40,372 nucleotides of DNA from Lachnospiraceae bacterium (GTDB taxonomy: Bacteria; Bacillota; Clostridia; Lachnospirales; Lachnospiraceae), in the NCBI GenBank assembly GCA_017437065.1, contig JAFSBX010000102.1, positions 1-40,372 of the forward strand, in the 5' to 3' direction. The position numbers were made by a program, and so were the translations under genes. A model generated the notes under the pieces. It was given only the letters and a program-made list of their open reading frames with translations. It did not search any database and was not told the origin of the DNA. Positions within the stretch are counted from its first letter, which is position 1, and each line of letters starts with the position of its first letter. Positions 6,363 to 15,768 of the stretch are shown one piece after another.

Positions 6363-7676
6363 TTATTCCGGTTTTCCAAGCTCCACATCCAGCTCCATTG
6401 GCTGATACTCACCTACACTCTGCCGCTGTACAGTCAATGTTATCGTCGTTTCAGGTGGTGTGTTCAATATCGCATTCGTTAAATCCGTATAACTTACAAT
6501 CGTAATTTCCCCAAAACCGGTAATAACATCACCACTCTGTATACCATAATTCATTGCCGGTGAATCCAAAGCAATACTTGTCACATATGCACCTCTTGGC
6601 ACTCCTAATTGTTGCTGTGCTTCCATTGTAACATCCGTACCGTATACGCCAAGATAGGATAATTCCTGTCCATTTGACAACTTTTCAATTACCTTCTTTA
6701 AATCACTGATTCCGATTGCCGACACAAGATTCTCCGTATCAGAACTGTTATAGCTGTTATTTAATATTCCAATGACCTGTCCTTGCAAATTTATTAAAAT
6801 TCCGCTTGCATTTATGCTTCCATAAATATCCGTTGTCATCAGATAATAATTGGCATCATTCAGATGAATCGGCGTCCCCATAGACGTCACTACCCCATAG
6901 CATACGGAATTACTGTTGCCAAGCGGACTTCCTACTGCTATAACCGGTGAACCTACTATGCTTTTTGAAAAAGAACTTCCCAAATTTGCATAAACCATAT
7001 TATCTCTGGTTTCTCTATCAATTCCTGACAATGGTATCGCAATTACAGCCAGACCTGTATTGGCATCGCTCTGCTTAACAGTTGCCTCTGCCTGTGTTCC
7101 ATTCCAAAACGTAACTAAAATAGTCTCTCCATTTTCAATCACTTTTTTCTCTGCCAGTATTAACAATTCCCGACCATTATCTGCAATAACTAAACCCGAA
7201 GTAACACCTTTATTTTCGTAAGTATTATTAAACCAATCCACATCCGACGTCACACTTGTAACCGTCGCAACAGATTTTTCTGCTTCTTTTGCCAGACTTC
7301 CAAGTGACTCATAAATCTCTTTGTAATCCTCTAAATCCAGCTGCACTCCGGAAAGAATCTGTTCAATTTGCTCCTCCTCCAACTTTACTTCTGTTTCCTC
7401 TTCAATCTGTATCTCCTCTTCGGTCAGCATATCCTCCGGCAACATTTCATCCGTGGCATCCGGCAACTCAATTATCTCCGGCTCCTCCTCCGGATATAAC
7501 CAATTACTGAAAACAGGCTCCAAAACCAAAAATGTCAGACAGGCAATTAAGCCGAAAATGACCGCCATAGAAGCCGTAATTATCGTCCGCCTCAACAATT
7601 TCTTTTTATTTACCGGACGTTCTTTTATCCGTTCACTCATAAAATCAGAATCCTGATTCTTTTCCAAATCGCTCAT
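6363..7676 (-). CDS. HtrA/DegP-like trypsin-fold PDZ protein, catalytically dead
   Basis: A 437-residue protein from ATG at 7676 (a TTG at 7709 in the same frame lacks a ribosome site). It has a single membrane anchor (about 31-53), an acidic stalk rich in E/D (about 62-105), a trypsin-like domain (about 135-335) and a C-terminal PDZ domain (about 340-437). Hallmarks of active HtrA are absent. The catalytic His site reads A-E-K-K-V-I instead of N-N-H-V-I. The Asp site reads D-A-N-T-G-L-A-V instead of T-D-L-A-V. The G-N-S-G-G-P serine loop reads I-N-A-S-G-I (Ala 290). It should therefore be a membrane-bound, extracellular scaffold or peptide-binding pseudoprotease rather than a protease. Monocistronic, divergent from mutS2. 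Confidence 0.85.
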   Translation of the reverse strand: MSDLEKNQDSDFMSERIKERPVNKKKLLRRTIITASMAVIFGLIACLTFLVLEPVFSNWLYPEEEPEIIELPDATDEMLPEDMLTEEEIQIEEETEVKLEEEQIEQILSGVQLDLEDYKEIYESLGSLAKEAEKSVATVTSVTSDVDWFNNTYENKGVTSGLVIADNGRELLILAEKKVIENGETILVTFWNGTQAEATVKQSDANTGLAVIAIPLSGIDRETRDNMVYANLGSSFSKSIVGSPVIAVGSPLGNSNSVCYGVVTSMGTPIHLNDANYYLMTTDIYGSINASGILINLQGQVIGILNNSYNSSDTENLVSAIGISDLKKVIEKLSNGQELSYLGVYGTDVTMEAQQQLGVPRGAYVTSIALDSPAMNYGIQSGDVITGFGEITIVSYTDLTNAILNTPPETTITLTVQRQSVGEYQPMELDVELGKPE

Positions 7677-7716
7677 GAAATCTATTTTTCCTCTCTCTTT
7701 TTCATCCAATCACTTA

Positions 7717-7745
7717 AGTATATCTGTTTTACATTATAATGTAAA
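7717..7745 (-). promoter_or_regulatory. promoter of the HtrA-like gene with overlapping palindromic operator
   Basis: On the minus strand the -35 TTTACA (7745-7740) and -10 TATACT (7722-7717) are 17 nt apart. The -35 lies inside an 18-bp perfect palindrome, TTTACATTATAATGTAAA (7728-7745). That arrangement is what a repressor operator looks like. The regulator is unknown; the palindrome resembles but does not match PerR/Fur-type boxes. Confidence 0.5.
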
Positions 7746-7838
7746 GAAACACACTTTTAAAACATAGTATTTTAAAAAAAGATATGTTAGAATTATGAAT
7801 GATTATAACTATAAATATATTATTATCGGAGACCAACC

Positions 7839-10211
7839 ATGAACGAAAAAGTATTACGCGTTTTAGAATATAATAAAATAATTGATATGCTTACAGACCG
7901 TGCCACATCAGATCCCGGTCGTGAGGTCTGCAAAGCATTAACCCCTTCCTGCGATTTGGACGAAATTAATCAGGCACAGGAAGAAACAAAAGATGCGCTT
8001 TCCAGAATTTTCAAAAAGGGAAGCACTTCTTTCGGCGGAAACAAAGATTTAGGGTTTAGCATAAAATCTCTTGAAATCGGCAGTTCTCTTTCTGTTGTTG
8101 AGCTTCTTAAAATTGCCTCTCTTTTGGAAAATACGGCAAGAATTAAATCCTACGGAAGAAATGACAAAGAAGACTCACCAAAAGATTCTCTGGATGATTA
8201 TTTTGACGGATTAGAACCCCTCACTCCTCTCTCTTCGGAAATACGCAGATGTATTCTTTCGGAAGATGAAATTAGCGATGATGCTTCCTCAAATTTAAAA
8301 CACATTCGCCGAAGTATGGCTTCCACTAATGATAAAATTCACAGCCAGTTAAACAGTATGGTAAACGGCTCTTATCGCACCTATTTGCAGGATGCTGTCA
8401 TTACAATGCGTAACAACCGCTATTGTATCCCTGTAAAAGCGGAACATAAAGGACAGGTGCCGGGAATGGTGCATGACCAGTCTTCTACCGGTTCCACTCT
8501 TTTTATTGAACCTGCTGCCATTGTCAATCTGAATAATCAGCTGAAAGAACTGGAAATAAAAGAAAAAGAAGAAATTGAAGTAATTCTTGCCACCTTAAGT
8601 GCACAGGCGGCAGAGCATACGGATACTTTAGCTGAAAATCAGCGTTTAATGACGCACCTTGATTTCGTATTTGCGAAGGCTGCACTTGCCTTGGATTTGA
8701 ACGCAACACAGCCAATTTTCAATACAGACCACTATATTCACATACGAAAAGGCCGTCATCCGTTGTTGGACAAAAAGAAAGTTGTTCCGATTGATATTCA
8801 TCTCGGAAAAGATTTTGATTTGCTTATTATTACCGGTCCAAATACCGGTGGTAAAACCGTTTCCTTAAAAACCGTTGGCCTGTTTACCCTGATGGGACAG
8901 GCGGGACTGCATATTCCGGCACTGGATCGTTCGGAGCTTTCCATTTTTACGGAGGTTTATGCAGACATCGGTGACGAACAGAGTATTGAACAGAGTTTAA
9001 GTACCTTTTCTTCCCATATGACAAGCATTGTATCAATTCTTGCCCATGCGGACGAAAACTCTTTATGCCTTTTTGACGAACTTGGTGCCGGAACCGACCC
9101 TACGGAAGGTGCAGCACTGGCTATTGCCATTTTGAACCATCTTCATGACAGGGGCATCCGCACTATGGCAACCACTCATTACAGTGAAATCAAGGTATAT
9201 GCACTTTCTACCCCTTTTGTAGAAAATGCCTGCTGTGAATTTGATGTGGAAACCCTGCGCCCGACTTACCGTCTCTTAATCGGTATCCCCGGAAAGAGTA
9301 ATGCATTTGCCATCTCCTCAAAACTGGGATTACCGGACGAAATTATTGAAGCAGCAAAAGAACAGATTAGCGAAGAAAACGAAAGCTTCGAAGACTTGCT
9401 TACCGACTTAGAGCAGAGCCGTATTACTATAGAAAACGAACGTGCTGAAATTGCCTCTTACAAACGTGAAATCGAACAACTTAAAAAGCAATTAGAGCAG
9501 AAACAGGATAAAATTGACCAGTCCAAAGACCGTATTTTACGTGAAGCAAATGAACAGGCACGTGCCATTTTACAGGAAGCAAAGGATGTGGCAGACGAAA
9601 CCATCCGTACCTTCCAAAAAGCCGGTCCGAATGCTTCCATGCAGGATTTGGAGAAGTCCCGCCAGAAAGTGCGCGGAAAAATTTCCGAAAAAAACGACAA
9701 GCTTTCTTTAAAAGCCGCTCCTGCAAAACAAAGCGGTCTTAAACCAAACCAGTTGAAACTGGGCGAAAGTGTAAAAATTGTGTCCATGGGCTTAAAGGGA
9801 ACTGTCAGCTCTCTGCCTGACAACAAAGGCAACCTTTTTGTACAATGCGGTATTATGCGTACTAAAGCAAACATAAAAGATTTGGTTCTTATAGATGAAA
9901 AAACAGTTACTTCTCCTGCTTTAAGCCGTACCAATACCGGAAAGATGAAAATGTCCAAGTCCTTCTCCGTTTCTCCGGAAATTAATCTTTTGGGAAAAAC
10001 AGTAGATGAAGCTATTTCCGTATTGGACAAATATTTAGACGATGCCTATCTTGCTCATCTTCCAAGTGTACGTATCGTACACGGAAAAGGCACCGGTGCA
10101 CTTCGAAATGCAGTACAGAGCCATTTAAAACGGGTGAAATATGTAAAATCCTTCCAGTTAGGTGAGTATGGCGAAGGTGATGCAGGTGTCACAATTGCAA
10201 CCTTCAAATAA
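7839..10211 (+). CDS. mutS2: MutS2 ATPase/endonuclease
   Basis: A 790-residue cytoplasmic protein, normal length for MutS2. After an N-terminal clamp region come the Walker A G-P-N-T-G-G-K-T (about 332-339) and Walker B L-C-L-F-D-E-L-G-A-G-T-D-P (about 408-420). A long charged coiled coil (about 515-640) follows, then a KOW-like segment, and a C-terminal Smr domain with V-R-I-V-H-G-K-G-T-G-A-L-R. MutS2 suppresses homologous recombination and, in Bacillus, splits collided ribosomes. GGAGA precedes the ATG by 7 nt. It heads a plus-strand run with the two-component system at 10256-12396. Confidence 0.95.
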   Translation: MNEKVLRVLEYNKIIDMLTDRATSDPGREVCKALTPSCDLDEINQAQEETKDALSRIFKKGSTSFGGNKDLGFSIKSLEIGSSLSVVELLKIASLLENTARIKSYGRNDKEDSPKDSLDDYFDGLEPLTPLSSEIRRCILSEDEISDDASSNLKHIRRSMASTNDKIHSQLNSMVNGSYRTYLQDAVITMRNNRYCIPVKAEHKGQVPGMVHDQSSTGSTLFIEPAAIVNLNNQLKELEIKEKEEIEVILATLSAQAAEHTDTLAENQRLMTHLDFVFAKAALALDLNATQPIFNTDHYIHIRKGRHPLLDKKKVVPIDIHLGKDFDLLIITGPNTGGKTVSLKTVGLFTLMGQAGLHIPALDRSELSIFTEVYADIGDEQSIEQSLSTFSSHMTSIVSILAHADENSLCLFDELGAGTDPTEGAALAIAILNHLHDRGIRTMATTHYSEIKVYALSTPFVENACCEFDVETLRPTYRLLIGIPGKSNAFAISSKLGLPDEIIEAAKEQISEENESFEDLLTDLEQSRITIENERAEIASYKREIEQLKKQLEQKQDKIDQSKDRILREANEQARAILQEAKDVADETIRTFQKAGPNASMQDLEKSRQKVRGKISEKNDKLSLKAAPAKQSGLKPNQLKLGESVKIVSMGLKGTVSSLPDNKGNLFVQCGIMRTKANIKDLVLIDEKTVTSPALSRTNTGKMKMSKSFSVSPEINLLGKTVDEAISVLDKYLDDAYLAHLPSVRIVHGKGTGALRNAVQSHLKRVKYVKSFQLGEYGEGDAGVTIATFK

Positions 10212-10255
10212 ACGGACTTATGTAATTGCCTATAAATATAAAGAGGAGATTTTTT

Positions 10256-10957
10256 ATGGTAAGTAAACAAAAAATTTTAATTGTTGATGATGATAATAAC
10301 ATTGCAGAGCTGGTTTCACTTTATCTTACAAAAGAATGCTTTGAAACAATGATTGTAAATGACGGTGAATCCGCCCTTTCTGCGGTAGATTCTTTTGCCC
10401 CAAACTTAATTCTGCTTGATCTGATGCTGCCGGGCATTGACGGCTATCAGGTTTGCAGGGAAGTACGGGCAAAATCCTCCATTCCGATTATTATGCTCTC
10501 TGCGAAGGGTGAAATTTTTGATAAGGTACTCGGTCTGGAATTAGGTGCTGACGACTACATGGAAAAGCCTTTCGATTCCAAAGAACTTGTCGCCAGAGTA
10601 AAGGCCGTACTTCGTCGCTATAAACCTTCTGCAACTACTTCTCCAAATTCCGATGTTAAGAGTGTGGAATACCCTGATTTAGTAATTAATCAAACCAACT
10701 ACTCGGTAGTTTATATGGATAAAACTATAGATATGCCGCCAAAGGAGCTGGAGCTTTTGTACTTCCTTGCCTCCTCTCCGAACCATGTTTTCACAAGAGA
10801 GCAGCTTTTAGACCAGATTTGGGGATATGAATATATCGGTGATACGCGAACCGTTGACGTACACATTAAACGACTTCGTGAAAAAATCAAAGACCATGCT
10901 GCCTGGAAAATTGCCACAATTTGGGGTATCGGATATAAATTTGAAGTAAGAGGTTGA
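10256..10957 (+). CDS. OmpR-family response regulator
   Basis: 233 residues from ATG at 10256, chosen because AAGAGGAG lies 8 nt upstream; an in-frame upstream ATG at 10226 lacks one. The receiver domain (about 1-118) has the acidic D-D-D cluster, the phospho-acceptor in L-I-L-L-D-L-M-L-P-G, and K in M-E-K-P-F. The C-terminal winged helix (about 135-233) has the standard T-R-E-Q-L-L-D-Q-I-W-G and R-T-V-D-V-H-I-K-R-L-R-E-K-I motifs. It is followed directly by its cognate kinase and lies 44 bp after mutS2. Confidence 0.93.
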   Translation: MVSKQKILIVDDDNNIAELVSLYLTKECFETMIVNDGESALSAVDSFAPNLILLDLMLPGIDGYQVCREVRAKSSIPIIMLSAKGEIFDKVLGLELGADDYMEKPFDSKELVARVKAVLRRYKPSATTSPNSDVKSVEYPDLVINQTNYSVVYMDKTIDMPPKELELLYFLASSPNHVFTREQLLDQIWGYEYIGDTRTVDVHIKRLREKIKDHAAWKIATIWGIGYKFEVRG

Positions 10958-10971
10958 CAGGAGGAGTACTC

Positions 10972-12396
10972 ATGAGGAAAACCCTCTATCTGAAATTCGT
11001 ACTTGCATATATTATATTTGGTGTATTCGGCTTTATTGTTGTGGCAACCTTTGTTTCCAACATGACCACCGAACATCTGAAACGTGAAAAAGCGGATGCT
11101 CTTTACAGAGAGGCTACATTAATTGCCAACACCTACGCATCTGACCTTTATAACAATGCAACCACACTCGATGTAGTAAAAAAACAAATGGATGCTTTGG
11201 ATACTTATCTCTCTGCAACCATTTGGATTATTAACCCTTCGGGACGTATGATTCTGGATTCTTCCCACGAACTGAATATAGAAAATGAAGTGGTAGTAGA
11301 GAACTTTGACCCAACTATAACAGCCGGCTCCTACTATACCGTTGGAACATTCTTTGACACCTTTGAGTCAGAAATGATCAGCGTATTTGCACCGATTACA
11401 TCGGAATTTAGGGTGAAAGGATACGTTGTAATCCATGCTTCCATGCAGGATATTCAAAATTCCTCCAACAGTCTTTTAAATATTTCCTACATCACGTTGT
11501 GTATTTTGTTCCTGCTTTCACTGATTATCCTTATTTTCTTTACGGAAATGGTTTACATTCCTTTACGGAAAATTACAGAGGCTACGGAACAATACGCCGC
11601 CGGAAACATGCACTACGAATTCTCCGTGGAAAGTGAAGACGAAATCGGCTATCTGGCGGCTTCTCTTTCCTACATGGCAAGCGAGATTTCCCGTGCGGAA
11701 GACAATCAGAAGAAATTTGTTGCCAACGTATCTCATGACTTCCGTTCTCCACTGACTTCTATACGGGGATATTTGGAAGCAATGCTTGATGGTACCATTC
11801 CGCCGGAAAGCTACGACAAATACCTGAATATCGTATTAAACGAAACAGAACGGCTGACTAAGCTGACAAACAGCCTTTTAACCTTAAACAATCTGAATAC
11901 AAAAGGAATGATTTTGGACCGTAAAGACTTTGACATTAATAAAGTCATCCGCAACACTGCCGCTACCTGTGGCGGAACATGCCGACAGAAAAGTATTGCA
12001 ATCGAACTGATTTTGACCGGCGATACCATGCATGTCAACGGAGATATGGAGAAAATTCAGCAGGTGCTTTACAACCTTCTGGACAATGCCATTAAATTCA
12101 GCCACCATAATTCTGTTATAAAAATCGAAACCACTGAAAAAGGTAACAAAATATTTGTATCCGTAAAAGACAGTGGAATCGGTATTCCAAAGGATGATTT
12201 GAAACTGATTTGGGACAGATTTTATAAATCCGATTTATCCCGCGGTAAAGATAAAAAGGGAACAGGACTCGGATTGTCCATTACAAAGGAAATTATCCAC
12301 TCTCACGGGGAACATATTAATGTAATCAGTACTGAAGGGGTGGGAACGGAATTTATTTTCTCGCTGGCAAAGTCTGCTTTTGAGGATGAAGAATAA
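10972..12396 (+). CDS. membrane sensor histidine kinase
   Basis: 474 residues from ATG at 10972, preceded by AGGAGGAG; the TTG at 10954 in the same frame would overlap the regulator and is less likely. Two membrane helices (about 8-28 and 172-196) bracket an extracellular sensor of about 140 residues. A HAMP segment follows, then HisKA with N-V-S-H-D-F-R-S-P-L-T-S (phospho-His about 255), and an HATPase domain with N-box N-L-L-D-N-A-I-K-F-S, D-S-G-I-G-I and G-T-G-L-G-L-S-I. It phosphorylates the adjacent OmpR-type regulator. The signal is unknown. Confidence 0.93.
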   Translation: MRKTLYLKFVLAYIIFGVFGFIVVATFVSNMTTEHLKREKADALYREATLIANTYASDLYNNATTLDVVKKQMDALDTYLSATIWIINPSGRMILDSSHELNIENEVVVENFDPTITAGSYYTVGTFFDTFESEMISVFAPITSEFRVKGYVVIHASMQDIQNSSNSLLNISYITLCILFLLSLIILIFFTEMVYIPLRKITEATEQYAAGNMHYEFSVESEDEIGYLAASLSYMASEISRAEDNQKKFVANVSHDFRSPLTSIRGYLEAMLDGTIPPESYDKYLNIVLNETERLTKLTNSLLTLNNLNTKGMILDRKDFDINKVIRNTAATCGGTCRQKSIAIELILTGDTMHVNGDMEKIQQVLYNLLDNAIKFSHHNSVIKIETTEKGNKIFVSVKDSGIGIPKDDLKLIWDRFYKSDLSRGKDKKGTGLGLSITKEIIHSHGEHINVISTEGVGTEFIFSLAKSAFEDEE

Positions 12397-12426
12397 AAAA
12401 GTGTCGCTCTGCAGCGACACTTTTAA
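12395..12426. terminator. bidirectional intrinsic terminator
   Basis: GTGTCGCT (12401-12408) pairs with AGCGACAC (12413-12420) around CTGC, flanked by six A on the left and TTTT on the right. It serves both the plus-strand kinase gene, whose stop it abuts, and the convergent trmL. Confidence 0.85.
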
Positions 12427-12442
12427 TAACGATATTCTTAAT

Positions 12443-12937
12443 TTATTCCTTCCACTGAAGTCTATGTAACTCCCCTTCTAACTGCATATCAGAAAACTGA
12501 TTTTGTCGCAATGCCTCATAAAGTACAATAGCCACTGAATTAGAAAGGTTCAAAGAACGAATTTTTTCAAGCATCGGAATACGGATACATGTTTCTTCAT
12601 GTTCTACCAGAATCTCCTCCGGTATTCCGGCACTTTCTTTACCGAACATAATAAAATCATCCGGCCCATAAGACACATCCGTGTAAACATGTTTCGCCTT
12701 TGTCGTAGCCATCCATATTTTTGCATTCGGATTTTTCTCCAAAAAATCCTCAAAGTTTACATATCTGGTTACGTCTAAATGCTCCCAGTAATCCATACCT
12801 GCACGTTTAATTTCCTTTTCATTCAAACGAAATCCTAACGGTTCAATTAAATGCAGCTTTGTATCTGTTGCCACACAGGTCCGCCCGATATTTCCGGTAT
12901 TTGCCGGTATTTCCGGCTGAAATAAAACTATGTTCAT
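12443..12937 (-). CDS. trmL: tRNA (cytidine/uridine-2'-O-)-methyltransferase TrmL
   Basis: A 164-residue SPOUT-class enzyme that 2'-O-methylates the wobble base of certain tRNA-Leu species. It shows the family's opening N-I-V-L-F-Q-P-E-I-P-x-N-T-G-N-I-G-R-T and the trefoil-knot SAM-binding motifs I-M-F-G-K-E-S-A-G-I-P and I-P-M-x-x-x-x-R-S-L-N-L-S-N-S-V-A. Length is normal. It follows the aminotransferase gene on the same strand by 24 bp; the ribosome site is weak (AAGGTATGG). Confidence 0.93.
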   Translation of the reverse strand: MNIVLFQPEIPANTGNIGRTCVATDTKLHLIEPLGFRLNEKEIKRAGMDYWEHLDVTRYVNFEDFLEKNPNAKIWMATTKAKHVYTDVSYGPDDFIMFGKESAGIPEEILVEHEETCIRIPMLEKIRSLNLSNSVAIVLYEALRQNQFSDMQLEGELHRLQWKE

Positions 12938-12961
12938 AATTAACTACCATACCTTTTCCTT

Positions 12962-14140
12962 TTACTTTTCCTGCTCTGCCTGTAATTTACTTACAAATCT
13001 TTTCAGTCTCTCAATAGCAATTTTCAGATTTTCCAGTGAATACGCATAGGAAATACGAAGGAATCCCTCTCCGCAATCACCGAAAGCTGTTCCCGGAACA
13101 ACGGCAACCTTTTCTTCCTCCAAAAACTTCATGGCAAATTCTTCACTTGTCATGCCAAACTGTTTGATACAAGGAAATACATAAAATGCCCCGTACGGCT
13201 CAAAACACGGCAGTCCCATTTCTTTAAAAGAATGCAGCAAATAACGTCTTCTCTGGTTGTATGCCTGTCTCATCTCTGCCACAGCTTCATCACCGTTACG
13301 AAGTGCTTCTACTGCCGCATACTGGCTTGTTGTCGGTGCACACATAATCGCAAACTGATGAATTTTGAGTATCTGTTGGATAATCTCCTTTGGTCCGCAG
13401 GCATAACCAAGTCTCCATCCGGTCATCGCATAAGCTTTAGAAAAACCATTAATTAAAATGGTTCTTTCTTTCATCCCCGGAATATTAACAATGGACGTAT
13501 ATTTATCCTCATGGTAAAATAACTCACTATAAATTTCATCGGAAATAACAAAAATATCTTTCTCCTCAATAACTTTTGCAATTGCCTCCAAATCCTTACG
13601 CTCCATAATAGCACCGGTAGGATTGTTCGGGAATGGCAACACCAAAACCTTTGTTTTATCGGTAATGGCATTTAAAAGCTCTTCCGCAGTAAGACGGAAT
13701 TCATTTTCTGCTTTCAGTTCAATAATTACCGGAACGCCACCGGCAAGAATCGTACAAGGTTCATAAGAAACATAACTTGGCTGTGGAATCAGCACTTCCT
13801 CACCCGGATTTAACATGGCACGAAGCGCAATATCAATTCCTTCCGAACCTCCTACAGTAACAATTGTCTCATTATTATAATCATATTGAACATCTATCTT
13901 TCTCTTTAAGTAATTGCAGATTTCTACCTTTAATTCTTTCAGACCTGCGTTAGAGGTATAAAAAGTACGACCCTTTTCTAAAGAATAAATACCTTCATCC
14001 CTAATATGCCATGGGGTATCAAAATCAGGCTCACCAACACCAAGTGAAATGGCATCTTCCATTTCACTTACAATATCAAAAAACTTACGAATACCTGACG
14101 GTTTCAACTCTACAACTTTATCTGCTAACGGATTTCTCAT
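12962..14140 (-). CDS. PLP-dependent class I/II aminotransferase
   Basis: A 392-residue fold-type I enzyme. The PLP-binding lysine is in G-F-S-K-A-Y-A-M-T-G-W-R-L-G-Y, the N-N-P-T-G motif is present, and a C-terminal R-I-S-Y-A supplies the carboxylate-binding Arg. It belongs to the AspC/PatA-like group; the substrate (aromatic, aspartate or N-acetyl-diaminopimelate type) cannot be told from sequence. Its ATG overlaps the stop of the Lrp-type regulator (ATGA at 14137-14140), implying coupled translation and probable control by that regulator. Confidence 0.88.
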   Translation of the reverse strand: MRNPLADKVVELKPSGIRKFFDIVSEMEDAISLGVGEPDFDTPWHIRDEGIYSLEKGRTFYTSNAGLKELKVEICNYLKRKIDVQYDYNNETIVTVGGSEGIDIALRAMLNPGEEVLIPQPSYVSYEPCTILAGGVPVIIELKAENEFRLTAEELLNAITDKTKVLVLPFPNNPTGAIMERKDLEAIAKVIEEKDIFVISDEIYSELFYHEDKYTSIVNIPGMKERTILINGFSKAYAMTGWRLGYACGPKEIIQQILKIHQFAIMCAPTTSQYAAVEALRNGDEAVAEMRQAYNQRRRYLLHSFKEMGLPCFEPYGAFYVFPCIKQFGMTSEEFAMKFLEEEKVAVVPGTAFGDCGEGFLRISYAYSLENLKIAIERLKRFVSKLQAEQEK

Positions 14141-14619
14141 GGTGTAATTTTCTCCCTTTCATCTTCGTCTTTCTTAGAAAGTACTGTACCGTGATCTTTA
14201 TATTTCTTCAGTACAAAGTGTGTTGCTGTACTTAACACACTGTCCAGCGTAGATAATTTATCCGAAACAAACTGAGATACTTCCTTTAAACTCTTTCCCT
14301 CCAAAGAAACAAGTAAATCATAACCGCCGGAAATCAGGTATACTGCATGTACTTCCGGATATTTGTAAATTCTTTCTGCAATGTTATCAAATCCCTGTCC
14401 ACGTTGTGGAGTTACTCTGACTTCAATCAATGCACTGACTTTTTCAATAGAAGTTTTCTCCCAATTAATCAAAGTATGATAACCGCAAATAACTCCTTCA
14501 CTTTCCAGTGCCGCCAGCTCGTTCACTACATCTATTTCTTCCACTCCCAAAATAACCGCCAGCTCTTTTAAGTCAATACGGCTGTTCTTTTCAATAATAG
14601 CTAATAACGCTTCTCTCAT
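14137..14619 (-). CDS. Lrp/AsnC-family transcriptional regulator
   Basis: 160 residues with an N-terminal winged HTH (about 1-60, L-K-E-L-A-V-I-L-G-V-E-E-I-D-V) and a RAM ligand-binding domain (about 65-145, V-Y-L-I-S-G-G-Y-D-L-L-V). GGAGA lies 7 nt before the ATG. Such proteins sense amino acids as octamers and often control an adjacent amino-acid gene; here that is the overlapping aminotransferase. The C-terminal tail is lysine/glutamate rich. Confidence 0.9.
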   Translation of the reverse strand: MREALLAIIEKNSRIDLKELAVILGVEEIDVVNELAALESEGVICGYHTLINWEKTSIEKVSALIEVRVTPQRGQGFDNIAERIYKYPEVHAVYLISGGYDLLVSLEGKSLKEVSQFVSDKLSTLDSVLSTATHFVLKKYKDHGTVLSKKDEDEREKITP

Positions 14620-14648
14620 ACAGTTCTCTCCTTCTTTTTTCTATATAT

Positions 14649-14668
14649 ATTCGATTTTCTCTTCGAAT
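14649..14668. promoter_or_regulatory. inverted repeat upstream of the Lrp-type gene
   Basis: ATTCGA (14649-14654) and TCGAAT (14663-14668) are separated by 8 bp, about 30 bp before the regulator start. A plausible autoregulatory operator; no clear -35/-10 could be paired with it. Confidence 0.3.
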
Positions 14669-14693
14669 TTGCATCACAGTTGACTTATGATTA

Positions 14694-15713
14694 TCAAAAC
14701 TTCACTTTATAAAATTCGTCCGTTTTACGTGGTTCTAAAAAGCGGCGTTCCTCGTCTTTTATAATCACTCTGTCATTACTGTCTGTAGTTTTTCCTATAA
14801 CTACTGCCGCTATCTGTTCTTTCGCCAAAGCATTAACCAAATCAAAGCCGTCATTTACAGCAATCAGCAAACAGCCTCCCGAAATCAATTCATACGGATT
14901 TAAATCAAAATACTCACAGACTTCTATCGTTTCCTGCTTTACAGGAATCTTTTTTAAATCTATTTCCAGTCCAACGCCCAGTTTTTCTGCAAGCTCCCAA
15001 AGTGCTCCGAAAATTCCTCCTTCGGAAACATCATGCATAGCAAAAGCGCCGGACTTAACCGCGGTGGCAGCCTCCGGAATTACCGATAAATACTTTTCAA
15101 ATCCCTTCGCTTCCTCTACTAAATGAGTAGGATACCTTGTCAATAAGTCTTTTTCTTTCTCTTTCGCCAGAACTGCCGTTGCTTCCAAACCAATCCATTT
15201 GGTAGCGACAATATCAAGCCCTACCGTGTCATGACATTCTGCATCTCTTCCTGATGATGCTTTCCCATAGTGTGTGTCAACATTTTCGGAATGTATTTTT
15301 CCAACTCCGGTTACGGTAAGTATCGGGCAGTTCACAGCTTCTGAAACACTTGTATGCCCGCCTGCAAGCTGAATATTTAATTCTGCGCACACACTTTCCG
15401 CTTCCGCCATCAATATCTTTATTTGAGGTTCCTCTATGCTCTTAGGAAGCATTGCCGCTATCGTAACCGCCACAGGCTCTGCTCCGCCTGCCGCCAGATT
15501 ATTCACCGCTCTGATAATCGCATGACGAACAGTTCTTCCATTTCTCAGCACAAGCGGCTCTGTACTAACAGCACAATGTTCCGCCTCTTTAAATGCTAAA
15601 ATGGCGCAGTCTTCCCCCACACCTGCGCCATTTAATACTTCATTTCGTTTTGTTTTTATTTGTTTTAATATGGAGCGCTTTAAAACGCTCTCTGAAACTT
15701 TTCCGATTTTCAT
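14694..15713 (-). CDS. AIR synthase-related protein (HypE/ThiL-like)
   Basis: 339 residues, start supported by GGAGG. Fold motifs of the PurM/HypE/ThiL superfamily are present: N-terminal G-A-G-V-G-E-D-C-A-I-L, then A-V-N-N-L-A-A-G-G-A-E-P-V-A-V, and A-G-G-H-T-S-V with later H-D-V-S-E-G-G-I-F-G-A-L-W-E-L. Members bind ATP and activate a substrate by phosphoryl transfer. No hydrogenase genes are nearby and the family's C-terminal cysteine motif of true HypE is absent, so the substrate is unknown. It sits alone between the Lrp operon and the VanW gene. Confidence 0.8.
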   Translation of the reverse strand: MKIGKVSESVLKRSILKQIKTKRNEVLNGAGVGEDCAILAFKEAEHCAVSTEPLVLRNGRTVRHAIIRAVNNLAAGGAEPVAVTIAAMLPKSIEEPQIKILMAEAESVCAELNIQLAGGHTSVSEAVNCPILTVTGVGKIHSENVDTHYGKASSGRDAECHDTVGLDIVATKWIGLEATAVLAKEKEKDLLTRYPTHLVEEAKGFEKYLSVIPEAATAVKSGAFAMHDVSEGGIFGALWELAEKLGVGLEIDLKKIPVKQETIEVCEYFDLNPYELISGGCLLIAVNDGFDLVNALAKEQIAAVVIGKTTDSNDRVIIKDEERRFLEPRKTDEFYKVKF

Positions 15714-15768
15714 CTAAAGCCTCCATCTAATTGCAACCTGTAAGTATGTGTTTACCCAAACTTTTCTC

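Noticed and set aside
9458-10030. 190-codon frame on the minus strand inside mutS2
   Set aside because: Antisense shadow of the charged coiled-coil region of MutS2; no ribosome site.
10954-10971. TTG start for the histidine kinase
   Set aside because: It overlaps the response-regulator stop and would put the AGGAGG ribosome site inside the coding sequence; ATG at 10972 fits better.
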